Shown: piece after piece, positions 1 through 7,289 of the stretch
How the letters are laid out: each line of letters opens with the position of its first letter
Position numbering within the stretch: the stretch's first letter is position 1
From: an uncultured Clostridium sp.
Lineage (GTDB): Bacteria; Bacillota; Clostridia; Clostridiales; Clostridiaceae
NCBI RefSeq assembly: GCF_910588715.1
Contig: NZ_CAJURG010000001.1
Span: 216,263-280,262, forward strand
Reading direction: 5' to 3'
Length of the DNA: 64,000 nucleotides
The notes under the pieces: generated by a model
What the model was told of the DNA's origin: nothing
The model's input: the letters and a program-made list of their open reading frames with translations, nothing else
The model's database searches: none
Translations under genes and position numbers: made by a program

Positions 1-833
1 AATGTATTTCGACTACATTTAAAGGTTATAGCTTTGATATATTGAAGTGTAAAGGAAATAGGTTACTTTTTTTATTGGAATTTTTAAATGTTATAGCTTT
101 GATATATTGAAGTGTAAAGCTTGTACAGTCAAAATGTATTTCGACTACATTTAAAGGTTATAGCTTTGATATATTGAAGTGTAAAGGGGTTAGCTCAAAA
201 GATCAGAATATTGATAGACAAGTTATAGCTTTGATATATTGAAGTGTAAAGTAAAAAAGGGAGGCTAAATTATGGAAACTAAAAAAGGGTTATAGCTTTG
301 ATATATTGAAGTGTAAAGTTCATTAACATTAAAATCTATTGTTTCAATGTCCTTCGTTATAGCTTTGATATATTGAAGTGTAAAGCCATCCGAATTAAAG
401 AAATAATACCATCTTTCTTCGTTATAGCTTTGATATATTGAAGTGTAAAGACTTAAAATTGCTCCTTAACCATTCCAATACTCTTGGTTATAGCTTTGAT
501 ATATTGAAGTGTAAAGTCAGTATGGATTGGTGTAGATTATTTTAGTTTTGAGTTATAGCTTTGATATATTGAAGTGTAAAGATAATTTCAATGGCAAGTT
601 TAAATTCAAATTTAAATGTTATAGCTTTGATATATTGAAGTGTAAAGAAATATGAAGATTATATTGATGTTACTTATGCTGGAGTTATAGCTTTGATATA
701 TTGAAGTGTAAATAAATGAAATGGTTAAATTAAGTGGAGTTTGTAAAAGTGTTATAGCTTTGATATATTGAAGTGTAAATTTTTTTATTTAATATTGATT
801 AAAATACACATTATTGGTTATAGCTTTGATATT
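1..833 (+). CRISPR. CRISPR array, leader-distal part, type I-B-like repeat
   Basis: Thirteen 30-nt repeats start at 25, 90, 157, 222, 289, 356, 421, 487, 552, 618, 684, 751 and 817. They begin GTTATAGCTTTG and end GTGTAAAG, and are separated by spacers of 35-37 nt. Ten are identical. The copies at 684 and 751 end in T instead of G, and the copy at 817 decays after about 16 nt. Decay at the right end and the 8-nt handle-like end GTGTAAAG place the leader to the left, outside the window, with transcription on the + strand. Repeat length, spacer length and the general shape (GTTnTA start, GTAAAT-like end) resemble C. difficile type I-B repeats; subtype is inferred because no cas gene is present here. 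Bases 1-24 are the end of a further spacer identical to the end of the spacer at 120-156. Confidence 0.97.
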
Positions 834-880
834 TGCAACTATTAGTTAGTCATATCTACATAATAACAAAACTTAGATAT

Positions 881-913
881 AAAAAAGAAGTTTCACTTAG
901 GAACTTCTTTTTT
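881..913 (+). terminator. Hairpin terminator after the CRISPR array
   Basis: Arms 881-892 and 902-913 pair perfectly (12 bp) around a 9-nt loop, with an A-run on one side and a T-run on the other, so it could work in either direction. It probably ends the pre-crRNA transcript. No ORF lies between the array and this hairpin. Confidence 0.7.
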
Positions 914-1097
914 ATATTAATTTTAAAAGAGTTATTTAATAAGCAAATTTAAATAATACTTTTAATTAAAATACTCGTAAATGATGTATATTTTTTTAAA
1001 TAAATATATTATTCTAAACAAATTTCAACAAAATATGACAAATAAAATGTGTATAATATTTAAGAATGAATATATTATAAAAACGGGGAACAATAAA

Positions 1098-1787
1098 ATG
1101 AATAAGCAAAAGATATTAAGCTTTATAAAAAACAAAATATTTATAGGAGTTGTATGTTTTATAATTGGGGGTGCTGTTATGTCTGATTCAAACGCTATTA
1201 CTGAATTAAATGCTTCAATAGAAACGTTAAATCAGGAAATAACAGAAAAAGATTCTACAATTAAAGAGTTACAAAATAAGGTAGAGGAGGCAAAGCCTTG
1301 GTTTGAGATGAAAGATGAAGAACGTAAGGCTGAAGAAGAAAGAATTGCTAAGGAGAAGGCTGAAAGAGAAGCAGCAGAAGAAATAGCTAAAAGAGAAGCT
1401 GAAGCAAAACAGCAAAGCAAGATTGGTGAAAAAATTATATTTACATATGGATCAAAGGGAGAATTTGCATTAACTATAGATAGTGTAAATTTAACTAGTG
1501 AGAGAAATAGATTTGCTGATCCAGTAAAAAATGTAGTTGAAATATCATATACAGTAGAAAATATAAGTATGGATGAATTAGATTTCTTTATGGACAATCA
1601 AGCCGAATTTTACGATGCTGACGGTTTTAAATGTAATTCTTACCCTAATTCTAGTGGAGCTGGTACATATGATATAGCAAAAGGTAAAAAAGCTAGTGGT
1701 AAGGAGTTTGTAGGAATAACAAATAGTAATGAGGCATATTTAGAAATGAATCTAGGTGGCACTGAGTATAAGTGGTTATTGAAATAA
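1098..1787 (+). CDS. Membrane-anchored coiled-coil protein with DUF4352-like domain
   Basis: A 229-residue protein. The ATG at 1098 is chosen because GGGGAA sits just upstream; an in-frame ATG at 981 would add 39 residues with no ribosome binding site. One hydrophobic segment (about residues 12-28) anchors the N-terminus or acts as a signal. A charged helix rich in Glu, Lys and Ala (about 34-105) reads as coiled coil. The C-terminal 120 residues resemble the immunoglobulin-like DUF4352 domain of Gram-positive extracellular proteins. A TATAAT lies at 1052-1057 without a clear -35. It stands alone between two terminators. Function is not known; an exported envelope protein is the best inference. 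Confidence 0.8.
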   Translation: MNKQKILSFIKNKIFIGVVCFIIGGAVMSDSNAITELNASIETLNQEITEKDSTIKELQNKVEEAKPWFEMKDEERKAEEERIAKEKAEREAAEEIAKREAEAKQQSKIGEKIIFTYGSKGEFALTIDSVNLTSERNRFADPVKNVVEISYTVENISMDELDFFMDNQAEFYDADGFKCNSYPNSSGAGTYDIAKGKKASGKEFVGITNSNEAYLEMNLGGTEYKWLLK

Positions 1788-1808
1788 ATTTTAAAGAATA
1801 GATATTAT

Positions 1809-1853
1809 AAAAAAGACACTAAATCTTAATTATTAAGATTTAGTGTCTTTTTT
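1809..1853. terminator. Bidirectional terminator between convergent genes
   Basis: A perfect 21-bp stem (1809-1829 with 1833-1853) with a 3-nt loop, A-run before and T-run after. The right arm also encodes the last six residues and stop codon of the minus-strand DUF1622 gene. Confidence 0.9.
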
Positions 1854-2168
1854 ACCTTCTTCTATTTTCATTTCTTTTTCTAATACAAATGTCATAATTA
1901 TTCTTATAATAAATACAGAAGCTAATATTATAAGTTCATCTATATTTTTTATAATTACAGTTTTTAATATTTCTGCAGCTAGTTTAAAATCTAAGGTTGT
2001 AGTCATTACATCAGCAAATTCATATTTAATATTAACATTCCTTTTAAAAAATCTTTTTTGGATATAATGATAAAAAGCTGTAAAAACACCTACAGTTAGT
2101 ATTAAAATTCCCATTAATTCAAATAAATGAATAAGTATAGGTAAATATTTATTAAATAATTCTTCCAA
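1833..2168 (-). CDS. DUF1622 family small membrane protein
   Basis: A small protein with hydrophobic segments near residues 10-30 and 75-95 that matches the DUF1622 membrane family as I remember it; function unknown. I place the start at the TTG at 2168 because AAGGTG lies 8 nt upstream. The GTG at 2177 in the same frame, which would add three residues, overlaps that ribosome binding site. The last six codons and stop are inside the terminator stem. It is transcribed alone, convergent with the preceding gene. Confidence 0.75.
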   Translation of the reverse strand: MEELFNKYLPILIHLFELMGILILTVGVFTAFYHYIQKRFFKRNVNIKYEFADVMTTTLDFKLAAEILKTVIIKNIDELIILASVFIIRIIMTFVLEKEMKIEEGKKDTKS

Positions 2169-2316
2169 ATTAATCACACCTTAGTCAAATAATATATTTA
2201 ATTTTCCCTAAAATCTTAGATATTATTATAAATTAATAATAAAAATTAATTGTTTTAAAAATATAGAATATAGGAAAACTAAGCTTGAAATAAAAAAATA
2301 AAAAAAAGGAGGAAAA

Positions 2317-2985
2317 GTGAGTAAAAATATATTAAAAGAAATCCAAGCAAATTTACTTATTTATGATAAGCCATCTATTTATTTAGAAAAAATAAAGCCT
2401 TCTTTAAAAAATACTAAATTAGAACCTTTAATATATTTAGAAAGTATAGAACAAAATAAAAAGTATCACCCTGAAGGAAATGTATGGAATCATGTGAAGG
2501 AAGTTATAGATATTGCAGCAAAAATAAAAGAATTTGCAAATGATAAAAAAACTTTTATGTTAGGAGCTTTGTTGCATGATTTGGGCAAAGGAACGACCAC
2601 TAAATTAAATAAGAAAGGAAAATTAACTTCTTATAACCATGATGTGGAAGGAGAAAAAATAGCAAGTAAAATATTAACTTTTTATGATTATAAAAATGAT
2701 GAAAAAGAAAGAATTTTAAATTTAGTAAAATATCATATGCATCATCTTTATATAATTAAAAATTTGCCTTTTGCTAGGACTTCAGAGTTAATAAAAAATG
2801 TAGATTTAAATGATATGATTTTAATATTTGTAAGTGATAGATTAGGCAGGGGACAAAGTAAAAGAGAAGAAAAGTTAGAGGAAATTAAGGATATTTTACA
2901 AGTTATAAAGATTTTAGAAGAAAATTATAGCTTAGATTTAAATAAAATAAGAGAAAAAATTGAAAAAATCAAAAAAATTATTTAA
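2317..2985 (+). CDS. HD domain phosphohydrolase, CCA-adding-enzyme type
   Basis: A 222-residue protein with GTG start and a perfect GGAGG 5 nt upstream. The core motif YHPEGNVWNHVKEV (about residues 51-64), LLHDLGKG (about 88-95), a further YNHDVEG and a HMHH histidine cluster are those of metal-dependent HD phosphohydrolases, closest in style to the HD domain of bacterial tRNA nucleotidyltransferases. No nucleotidyltransferase domain is attached, so it is a stand-alone HD protein. Substrate unknown: nucleotide 2',3'-cyclic phosphate or 2'-phosphate would fit the family. It appears monocistronic, directly before spoIIM. Confidence 0.8.
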   Translation: MSKNILKEIQANLLIYDKPSIYLEKIKPSLKNTKLEPLIYLESIEQNKKYHPEGNVWNHVKEVIDIAAKIKEFANDKKTFMLGALLHDLGKGTTTKLNKKGKLTSYNHDVEGEKIASKILTFYDYKNDEKERILNLVKYHMHHLYIIKNLPFARTSELIKNVDLNDMILIFVSDRLGRGQSKREEKLEEIKDILQVIKILEENYSLDLNKIREKIEKIKKII

Positions 2986-3013
2986 AAATTATAATTTACA
3001 TATATTCAATTAT

Positions 3014-3042
3014 GAATATAATTTAAAATTCCAACATAGTAT
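3014..3042 (+). promoter_or_regulatory. Possible sigma-E promoter of spoIIM
   Basis: GAATATA at 3014-3020 and CATAGTAT at 3035-3042 are 14 bp apart. This resembles the Bacillus mother-cell sigma-E pattern (ATA-type -35, CATA-type -10) and sits about 30 bp upstream of the spoIIM start. Inference from pattern and gene function only. Confidence 0.4.
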
Positions 3043-3072
3043 TAATATATAACAATGTGGGGGTGTTTTAAG

Positions 3073-3708
3073 TTGGAGATAATAAGTAAATTAAATTTAA
3101 ATAAAAAGGAAAATAAGTTTCTTTATTTTATGGTTTTTATATTTTTTTGTGTAGGAATAGCATTAGGTACATATATAGTTAAATATATGAATTTAAATGA
3201 TGCAAATGATCTTACAAGTTATTTTTCTACATTTACAGCAAGTATAGCTAAAGATTCCGTAAATAGTGGAGCTTTATTAATGAGTGTACTTAAGAAAAAT
3301 TTGATACTTATTGCAATAATAGTGATATTGTCATTTACTGTGTTTGGGAGTCCTGTAATTTTACTTGTAGATCTTATTAAGGGCTTTACATTAGGATATA
3401 CTTTTAGTTTTTTAATTTCAACTTTTGAAGGAAAGGGTTTATGGCTTGCATTAGCTTCTACAATACCACAAAATATTATTTATATACCTTGTTTTATAGC
3501 ATTAAGTATAGTTGGAATCGAATTTTCTTCAATAAAACTTAAAGATAGGTTCTTTAATAAAGGTAAAGTAAATACAATAGTAGAGAGGGAACTAATTTTA
3601 AAGATAGGGGTATTTGCATGTGTATTTATTATCGGTACTTTTATTGAAGCATATATTTGTCCAAGTATCATTAAATTCATAGTAACAAATGTTTATAAAG
3701 TTGTTTAA
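3073..3708 (+). CDS. spoIIM: Stage II sporulation protein M
   Basis: SpoIIM is a polytopic membrane protein of the engulfment machinery (SpoIID-SpoIIM-SpoIIP) that acts in the mother cell. The protein (211 residues from the TTG at 3073) has about five hydrophobic segments and the family's conserved middle region with FGSPVILLVDLIKGFTLGY and STIPQNIIYIPC. I choose TTG 3073 because GGGGGTG lies 7 nt upstream; the ATG at 3055 would overlap that site. The next gene is the XerD-like recombinase, the order seen in B. subtilis. A sigma-E-like promoter precedes it. Confidence 0.9.
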   Translation: MEIISKLNLNKKENKFLYFMVFIFFCVGIALGTYIVKYMNLNDANDLTSYFSTFTASIAKDSVNSGALLMSVLKKNLILIAIIVILSFTVFGSPVILLVDLIKGFTLGYTFSFLISTFEGKGLWLALASTIPQNIIYIPCFIALSIVGIEFSSIKLKDRFFNKGKVNTIVERELILKIGVFACVFIIGTFIEAYICPSIIKFIVTNVYKVV

Positions 3709-3782
3709 TAAATAGATAATTATTAAAGGAAATTAAAGCTTAGTGTCGAATAATAATAAATAAGGTGGGAATGGGGAGAGTT

Positions 3783-4661
3783 ATGAAAGAGATAGTAAAT
3801 GAATATAGAGAGTCATTGCTTGAAAGTCATAAAAGTGATAATACTGTTTATGCTTATGTAACTGATGTTAATTTATATATTAAATATTTAAATAGTAAAG
3901 ATATATATTTAGATGAAACTGACAATGAAACGGTTAAGAATTATATAGATTATCTTTTAGAAGAAGGAAAATCTGAAAGGTCTATAAGTAGAATTGTTAT
4001 TAGTTTAAGAAGTTTTTATAATTATTTAAAAGATCAAAAAATAATTAGAGATATACCAAAAATATATTATAAAAGTACTGATCAATCTAAAAAGCTTCCA
4101 GAGATATTAACTGTAGAAGAAGTAGATAAGATAATTAAGATAGTTGATAAGGATTGTAATAAGGGCATAAGAGACAATGCTTTATTAGAGTTAATGTATG
4201 CAACGGGTATGAAGGTTTCAGAAATTATTAATTTATCTGTTGAAGATGTAAATCTTGATTTACTTTATGTTAGATGTCATGATAATAAAAATTATGAAAG
4301 ACTTATACCAATAGGTAGAAGTGCTGAGTCTGCATTGAAGGATTACTTAGCCATAAGAGACATAATTGCTTCTGCTGGAGTACCAAATTTGTTTGTAAAT
4401 TTAAATGGTAATCAATTAACTAGACAAGGTGTTTGGAGAATAGTAAAAGAGTATTCTCATAAAGCAGGAATAAATAAGGATGTTAATTTAAATACATTTA
4501 GGCATTCTTTTGCTGTGCATTTACTACAAAATGGAGCAAATGTAAGAGCAGTACAAAAACTTTTAGGAAATCAAGTATTAACTTATATGGATACTTACTA
4601 TGAGATAATAAATAATGATAAAATAAACTTAGTTTATAAAAACTCCCATCCAAGAGCATAA
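3783..4661 (+). CDS. XerD-like tyrosine recombinase with altered catalytic residues
   Basis: A 292-residue protein with SAM-like N-terminal core-binding domain (about 1-90) and C-terminal catalytic fold ending in the XerD-typical HPRA. By hand alignment to E. coli XerD, Arg148 is Lys (ATGMKVSEI), Lys172 is Asn, His244 is Asn (LNTFRHSF), Arg247 is kept, His270 is Asn (LLGNQ) and the nucleophile Tyr279 is kept. Four of six catalytic positions are thus changed while the frame is intact. Its position between spoIIM and deoB matches B. subtilis ripX (xerD). It may be a non-catalytic or strongly altered DNA-binding relative. The ATG at 3783 follows GGGGAG; in-frame GTG 3765 and ATG 3771 overlap ribosome binding sequences. 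Confidence 0.85.
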   Translation: MKEIVNEYRESLLESHKSDNTVYAYVTDVNLYIKYLNSKDIYLDETDNETVKNYIDYLLEEGKSERSISRIVISLRSFYNYLKDQKIIRDIPKIYYKSTDQSKKLPEILTVEEVDKIIKIVDKDCNKGIRDNALLELMYATGMKVSEIINLSVEDVNLDLLYVRCHDNKNYERLIPIGRSAESALKDYLAIRDIIASAGVPNLFVNLNGNQLTRQGVWRIVKEYSHKAGINKDVNLNTFRHSFAVHLLQNGANVRAVQKLLGNQVLTYMDTYYEIINNDKINLVYKNSHPRA

Positions 4662-4702
4662 ATGCTTTTAAAAGGGATTTGTATACGAAAGGAGAAAACA
4701 AT

Positions 4703-5875
4703 ATGAAAAGAGCTATATTGGTAGTATTAGATAGTGTTGGAGTTGGAGAATTAAAAGATGCAAAGGTTTATGGTGATGAGGGAAGTCATACTTTAGACAA
4801 TGTGTATAAATCATGTAAAGGTCTTAAAATAGATGAATTAGAAAAGCTTGGGATAGGTAATATAGAAGGGGTAACTGCTCCTAAAAAATGTGATAATCCA
4901 ATAGGCGCATTTGGTAGATGTGAAGAAGCATCAAAAGGAAAGGATACAGTTACAGGACATTGGGAAATAAGTGGAGTTATATTAAAAGAACCTTTAAATA
5001 CTTATCCACAAGGATTTTCAGAGGATATAATAAATGAATTTAAGAAAAGGGCAAATGTTGAAGGTATATTAGGAAATGTAGTAGCTTCAGGAACTCAAAT
5101 AATTGAAGATTTAGGAGAAGAGCATGTTAAAACTGGATATCCTATAATATATACTTCTGCAGATAGTGTATTTCAAATTGCAGCACATGAAGAGGTTATT
5201 TCTGTTGAAAGATTATATGAAATGTGTGAGATAGCAAGAAATATGCTTGTTGATAAATGGGCAGTAGGAAGAGTTATTGCAAGACCTTTTATTGGAGAAG
5301 CTCCAAACTTTAAAAGAACTTCTAACAGAAGGGATTATGCCTTAGACCCATTTGATAAAACTATGCTTGAATATTTAAAAGATGCAAATTATGAAGTTGC
5401 AGCTGTTGGTAAAATAGAAGATATTTATAATAAAAAGGGTATTACAAAGGCAGTTCATACTAAAAGCAATATGGATGGTGTAGATAAGACTTTAGAATAT
5501 ATGGATAATGTAAAAGAAGGACTTATCTTTACAAATTTAGTTGATTTTGATATGTTGTATGGACATAGAAATGATCCAGCTGGATATGGAAAGGCACTTG
5601 AGGATTTTGATAATAGATTAAATGAAATTTATAGTAAAATGAGTGATGATGATATTCTTATAATAACAGCAGATCATGGTTGTGATCCAACTACTAGCAG
5701 TACAGATCATTCAAGAGAGCATATACCAGTTCTTGTATATGGTAAAAATGTTAAACCAGGAGTTAATATTGGTACAAGAGAAACCTTTGCAGATATAGGA
5801 AAAACTATATTAGATTTCTTTAATGTAGAAAATGAGTTAGTAGGTAAAAGTTTCTTAGATGATATAGCAAAGTAG
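4703..5875 (+). CDS. deoB: Phosphopentomutase
   Basis: Interconverts (deoxy)ribose 1-phosphate and 5-phosphate, linking nucleoside breakdown to central metabolism in the cytoplasm. The 390-residue protein has the alkaline-phosphatase-superfamily metal motifs: VVLDSVGVGE near the N-terminus, GKDTVTGHWE with the catalytic Thr (about residue 85), and ADHGCDP and TDHSREHIPVLVYG near the C-terminus. Length is normal for DeoB. AAGGAG lies 7 nt upstream of ATG 4703. The pyrimidine nucleoside phosphorylase gene follows after 18 nt, so the two form a nucleoside catabolism operon: Pdp makes the pentose 1-phosphate that DeoB isomerises. Confidence 0.97.
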   Translation: MKRAILVVLDSVGVGELKDAKVYGDEGSHTLDNVYKSCKGLKIDELEKLGIGNIEGVTAPKKCDNPIGAFGRCEEASKGKDTVTGHWEISGVILKEPLNTYPQGFSEDIINEFKKRANVEGILGNVVASGTQIIEDLGEEHVKTGYPIIYTSADSVFQIAAHEEVISVERLYEMCEIARNMLVDKWAVGRVIARPFIGEAPNFKRTSNRRDYALDPFDKTMLEYLKDANYEVAAVGKIEDIYNKKGITKAVHTKSNMDGVDKTLEYMDNVKEGLIFTNLVDFDMLYGHRNDPAGYGKALEDFDNRLNEIYSKMSDDDILIITADHGCDPTTSSTDHSREHIPVLVYGKNVKPGVNIGTRETFADIGKTILDFFNVENELVGKSFLDDIAK

Positions 5876-5893
5876 CTAGTGGAGGATAGACTT

Positions 5894-7198
5894 ATGAGAA
5901 TGTATGATCTAATTATGAAGAAAAGAAAAGGCGAAGAATTAAATACTGAAGAAATAAATTTTTTTGTTGATGGATTTACTAAAGGGGAAATACCAGATTA
6001 TCAAGCATCAGCAATGCTTATGGCAATTTTCTTCAATAAGATGAATAAGAGAGAAACAGCAGATTTAACTAATGCTATGGTTGAGTCAGGAGATAAAATA
6101 GATTTAAGTAATATAAAAGGTATTAAGGTAGATAAACATTCTACAGGTGGAGTGGGAGATAAAACTTCCATTTGTTTAACTCCTTTAGTAGCATCACTTG
6201 GAATCCCAGTAGCTAAGATGTCAGGGAGGGGTCTTGGGCATACAGGAGGAACAATTGATAAGCTAGAAACCTTTAAAGGATTTTCTGTTGAATTAACAGA
6301 AAATCAATTTATGGAAAATGTTAATAAAATAAATATTGCTATAATGGGGCAAAGTGGAAACTTAGTTCCAGCAGATAAAAAATTATATGCTTTAAGAGAT
6401 GTTACAGCAACAGTTGATAATATGTCTTTAATTGCATCTAGTATAATGAGTAAAAAATTAGCTTCAGGTGCAGATGCAATAGTTTTAGATGTTAAAGTTG
6501 GTGATGGTGCATTTATGAAAACACCAGAAGCAGCTAAAGAATTAGCACAAGAAATGGTTGATATAGGAAAGCATTTAGGAAGAGAAACTATTGGAGTTAT
6601 TTCTGATATGGATCAACCATTAGGATATGCTATTGGAAATAGCCTAGAAGTTATAGAGGCTATAGAGCTATTAAAAGGGAATGGGCCTAAGGATCTTTTA
6701 GAACTAACACTTACAATTGGTTCAAATATGTTACTTTGTGCTAAAGTTGCACAAAGTGAAGAGGAAGCAAGAAAAATGCTTATTGAAAATATAGAAAATG
6801 GAAAAGGATTAGAAAAGCTTAAGGATTTTGTTAAGTCTCAAGGTGGGGATATTAGTCCAATTGATGATTATAGCAAATTCCCTCAAGCTAAATATATAGA
6901 AAAGGTTATTTCACCAGTAGATGGATTTATAACAAAAATTCATGCAGAAGCTTTTGGTCTTATAGCAATGGAATTAGGTGCAGGTCGTGCAACTAAAGAA
7001 AGTGAGATTGATTTAGCTGTAGGAATTGTTTTAAATAAAAAAAGAGGCGAAAAGGTTAATAAGGGAGATGTTTTAGCATACATACATTCAAATAGTTATG
7101 AAAAGATTGAAAAAGCTAAAAAGAGCATCTTAGAAAATATAGTTATTGAAAATAGCTATAATTTAAATATACCATTAATATATGATATAGTAAGATAA
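5894..7198 (+). CDS. pdp: Pyrimidine-nucleoside phosphorylase
   Basis: Cleaves uridine, thymidine or deoxyuridine with phosphate to base and (deoxy)ribose 1-phosphate. The 434-residue protein carries the family signature SGRGLGHTGGTIDKLE, the phosphate-binding KHSTGGVGDK, and a C-terminal alpha/beta lobe. ATG 5894 is preceded by GGAGG with 8-nt spacing; the upstream GTG 5879 overlaps the ribosome binding site. It follows deoB in one operon ended by the hairpin at 7204-7248. In B. subtilis the same position is held by a purine nucleoside phosphorylase, so this is a swap within a conserved gene order. Confidence 0.96.
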   Translation: MRMYDLIMKKRKGEELNTEEINFFVDGFTKGEIPDYQASAMLMAIFFNKMNKRETADLTNAMVESGDKIDLSNIKGIKVDKHSTGGVGDKTSICLTPLVASLGIPVAKMSGRGLGHTGGTIDKLETFKGFSVELTENQFMENVNKINIAIMGQSGNLVPADKKLYALRDVTATVDNMSLIASSIMSKKLASGADAIVLDVKVGDGAFMKTPEAAKELAQEMVDIGKHLGRETIGVISDMDQPLGYAIGNSLEVIEAIELLKGNGPKDLLELTLTIGSNMLLCAKVAQSEEEARKMLIENIENGKGLEKLKDFVKSQGGDISPIDDYSKFPQAKYIEKVISPVDGFITKIHAEAFGLIAMELGAGRATKESEIDLAVGIVLNKKRGEKVNKGDVLAYIHSNSYEKIEKAKKSILENIVIENSYNLNIPLIYDIVR

Positions 7199-7203
7199 TT
7201 TCA

Positions 7204-7248
7204 AAAAATATGATAAATAGAATTTAATATTCTATTTATCATATTTTT
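7204..7248 (+). terminator. Terminator of deoB-pdp
   Basis: Perfect 20-bp stem (7204-7223 with 7229-7248), 5-nt loop, ending in a run of T. Confidence 0.9.
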
Positions 7249-7289
7249 AATTTTTTTAGGAAATAATAAGCTTAAAAGGAGGAAAACAA

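Noticed and set aside
1..833. Type II (Cas9) CRISPR array
   Set aside because: Repeats are 30 nt rather than 36, spacers 35-37 rather than 30, and no tracrRNA-like anti-repeat was noticed near the array; type I-B fits better.
1232..1597. 121-residue frame antisense to the DUF4352-like gene
   Set aside because: Antisense image of the coiled-coil region; no start signal.
3783..4661. Mobile-element integrase
   Set aside because: The tyrosine recombinase lies in a conserved core gene order, has XerD length and C-terminus, and there are no att-like repeats or phage genes around it.
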